This document shows, piece after piece, positions 6,097-6,757 of a DNA stretch of 6,757 bases. The translations under genes and the position numbers were made by a program. The stretch comes from CAZSVI01 sp964610205. Lineage in GTDB: Bacteria; Bacillota; Clostridia; DSM-8532. Location of the stretch: NCBI GenBank assembly GCA_964610205.1, contig CAZSVI010000163.1, forward strand, positions 1-6,757, given 5' to 3'. The notes beneath the pieces were generated by a model that saw only the letters and a list, made by a program, of their open reading frames with translations, had not been told where the DNA came from and searched no databases. Each line of letters begins with the position of its first letter. Position 1 is the stretch's first letter.

Positions 6097-6259
6097 TAAA
6101 ATCATTAATTCAGGGAATAATTTTTAATGGTTAATATTCGGTAATATCATTTAGGGCCACAAAACTTGACCCAAAAGATCAGGGCCTGTCAAAGATTTAC
6201 TTAACCATAAATAGTAAACTCTTTATGCAGGATTTTGTTTTTCAAAATTCAAATTTTAT
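6097..6259. other. lysR-pckG intergenic DNA with interleaved short inverted repeats
   Basis: No gene is seen. AGGGCC occurs at 6153-6158 and again at 6181-6186, and TTGAC (6166-6170) pairs with GTCAA (6188-6192), so the two pairings interleave. Further right, ATTTTG-TTTTT-CAAAAT and AAAATT-CA-AATTTT are AT-only inverted repeats near 6230-6257. None forms a GC-rich stem with a T-run, so I cannot point to a terminator for lysR. Confidence 0.35.
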
Positions 6260-6288
6260 TTGATATCCGACTGATTTTGTGTTATTAT
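6260..6288 (+). promoter_or_regulatory. Strong candidate sigma-A promoter for pckG
   Basis: TTGATA (6260-6265), a spacer of exactly 17 nt and TATTAT (6283-6288) are close to consensus. Initiation near 6295 would leave a leader of about 90 nt. GTTAA-AAAA-TTAAC (6295-6308) sits at the expected start point and could be an operator. A weaker alternative, TTTACA-N17-TTTATT (6317-6345), lies within the leader. Confidence 0.5.
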
Positions 6289-6386
6289 ATATAAGTTAAA
6301 AAATTAACAAAAATCCTTTACAAATTATATAACCAGCTGTTTATTCCTACTGCTTATTTATATAAAAATATGGAAGGAGACCAACT

Positions 6387-6757
6387 ATGAATTCAAAAAA
6401 CAAAAAATTGCAGGCATGGATAAAAGAAGTTTCCGAGCTGTGCCGGCCTGATCAGGTATACTGGTGTGACGGGTCTGAAGAAGAAAATGAGCGTCTGCTG
6501 AAAGAAGTGGTTGATTCCGGTGCCGCCGTCAGGTTAAATGAAGGAAAGCTTCCGGGATGTTATCTTTTCCGCAGTGACGCGTCAGATGTGGCGCGTGTGG
6601 AAAACCGTACCTATATTTCATCCGAAAAACAGGAAGATGCGGGTCCCACAAACAATTGGATTGATCCTGCAGAGTTGAAAAAAGCTATGACCGGGTTATA
6701 CAGTGGCTGCATGAAGGGACGCACATTGTATGTTATTCCTTTCTCAATGGGGCCTAT
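6387..6757 (+). CDS. pckG: Phosphoenolpyruvate carboxykinase (GTP), N-terminal part (runs off right edge)
   Basis: ATG at 6387 follows GGAAGGAGA (6372-6380) by 6 nt; 123 codons are present out of a family length of about 600. The visible part matches the N-terminal lobe of GTP-type PEPCK: LQAWIKEVSELCRPDQVYWCDGSEEE near the start, the acidic WCDGS block common to the family, LNEGKLPGCYLFRSDASDVARVENRTYI (about 51-78), AGPTNNWIDP (86-95) and the strongly conserved GCMKGRTLYVIPFSMGP that ends at the window edge. The enzyme interconverts oxaloacetate and PEP with GTP/GDP and Mn2+ in the cytosol. In many cellulolytic clostridia it runs in the PEP-to-oxaloacetate direction as part of the malate shunt (known of the group; inferred here). 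The active-site kinase loop and the rest of the GTP site lie beyond the window. No overlap with lysR; it is probably transcribed separately. Confidence 0.93.
   Translation, partial: MNSKNKKLQAWIKEVSELCRPDQVYWCDGSEEENERLLKEVVDSGAAVRLNEGKLPGCYLFRSDASDVARVENRTYISSEKQEDAGPTNNWIDPAELKKAMTGLYSGCMKGRTLYVIPFSMGP

Overview
The window looks like chromosomal DNA from a low-GC Gram-positive anaerobe, most likely a member of the Clostridia (Ruminiclostridium/Acetivibrio-like). This rests on AT-rich intergenic DNA, strong AGGAGG-type ribosome binding sites, a TTG start, and the mix of families: GTP-type PEP carboxykinase, a CofE-like ligase, a DUF362 protein and an ArsP-type permease. The species call is inference. 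No tRNA, rRNA, CRISPR array or intact mobile element is visible.

Layout, left to right. (1) Bases 1-322, minus strand: N-terminal part of a membrane-anchored DUF362 protein that runs off the left edge, with a hairpin and a possible promoter upstream. (2) Bases 470-1366, minus: an intact eight-helix-type permease of the ArsP_1 (PF03773) family. Its leader has no gene and is preceded by a plausible extended -10 promoter near 1589-1618. (3) Bases about 1697-2190, plus: an apparently gene-free stretch that on close reading holds a wrecked secA-like gene. The Walker A region, a FLGLSV-like block, the IGTxRHExRR block and an SSRF block are recognisable in the correct order, but with stops, frameshifts and a loss of roughly 1 kb. 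(4) Bases 2220-3785, minus: an FAD-dependent oxidoreductase fused to a C-terminal Rieske [2Fe-2S] domain. (5) Bases 3901-5091, minus: a CofE-like (F420-0:glutamate ligase family) protein. (6) Bases 5200-6096, plus: a LysR-type regulator divergent from the CofE-like gene, with overlapping divergent promoters between them. (7) Bases 6387-6757, plus: the N-terminal part of GTP-dependent PEP carboxykinase (pckG), which runs off the right edge, preceded by a near-consensus sigma-A promoter.

How the genes may work together. The lysR / cofE-like / FAD-Rieske group is the most coherent unit: one divergent control region, two codirectional minus-strand genes, and a regulator. It may be a small, poorly characterised redox or ligase module. 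A CofE-family ligase in a lineage not known to make coenzyme F420 suggests a different glutamylation substrate. The permease and DUF362 gene are on the same strand but have their own upstream regions and are probably separate units. pckG is a central metabolic gene with its own promoter. The least expected object is the secA-like remnant between the permease and the FAD-Rieske gene.
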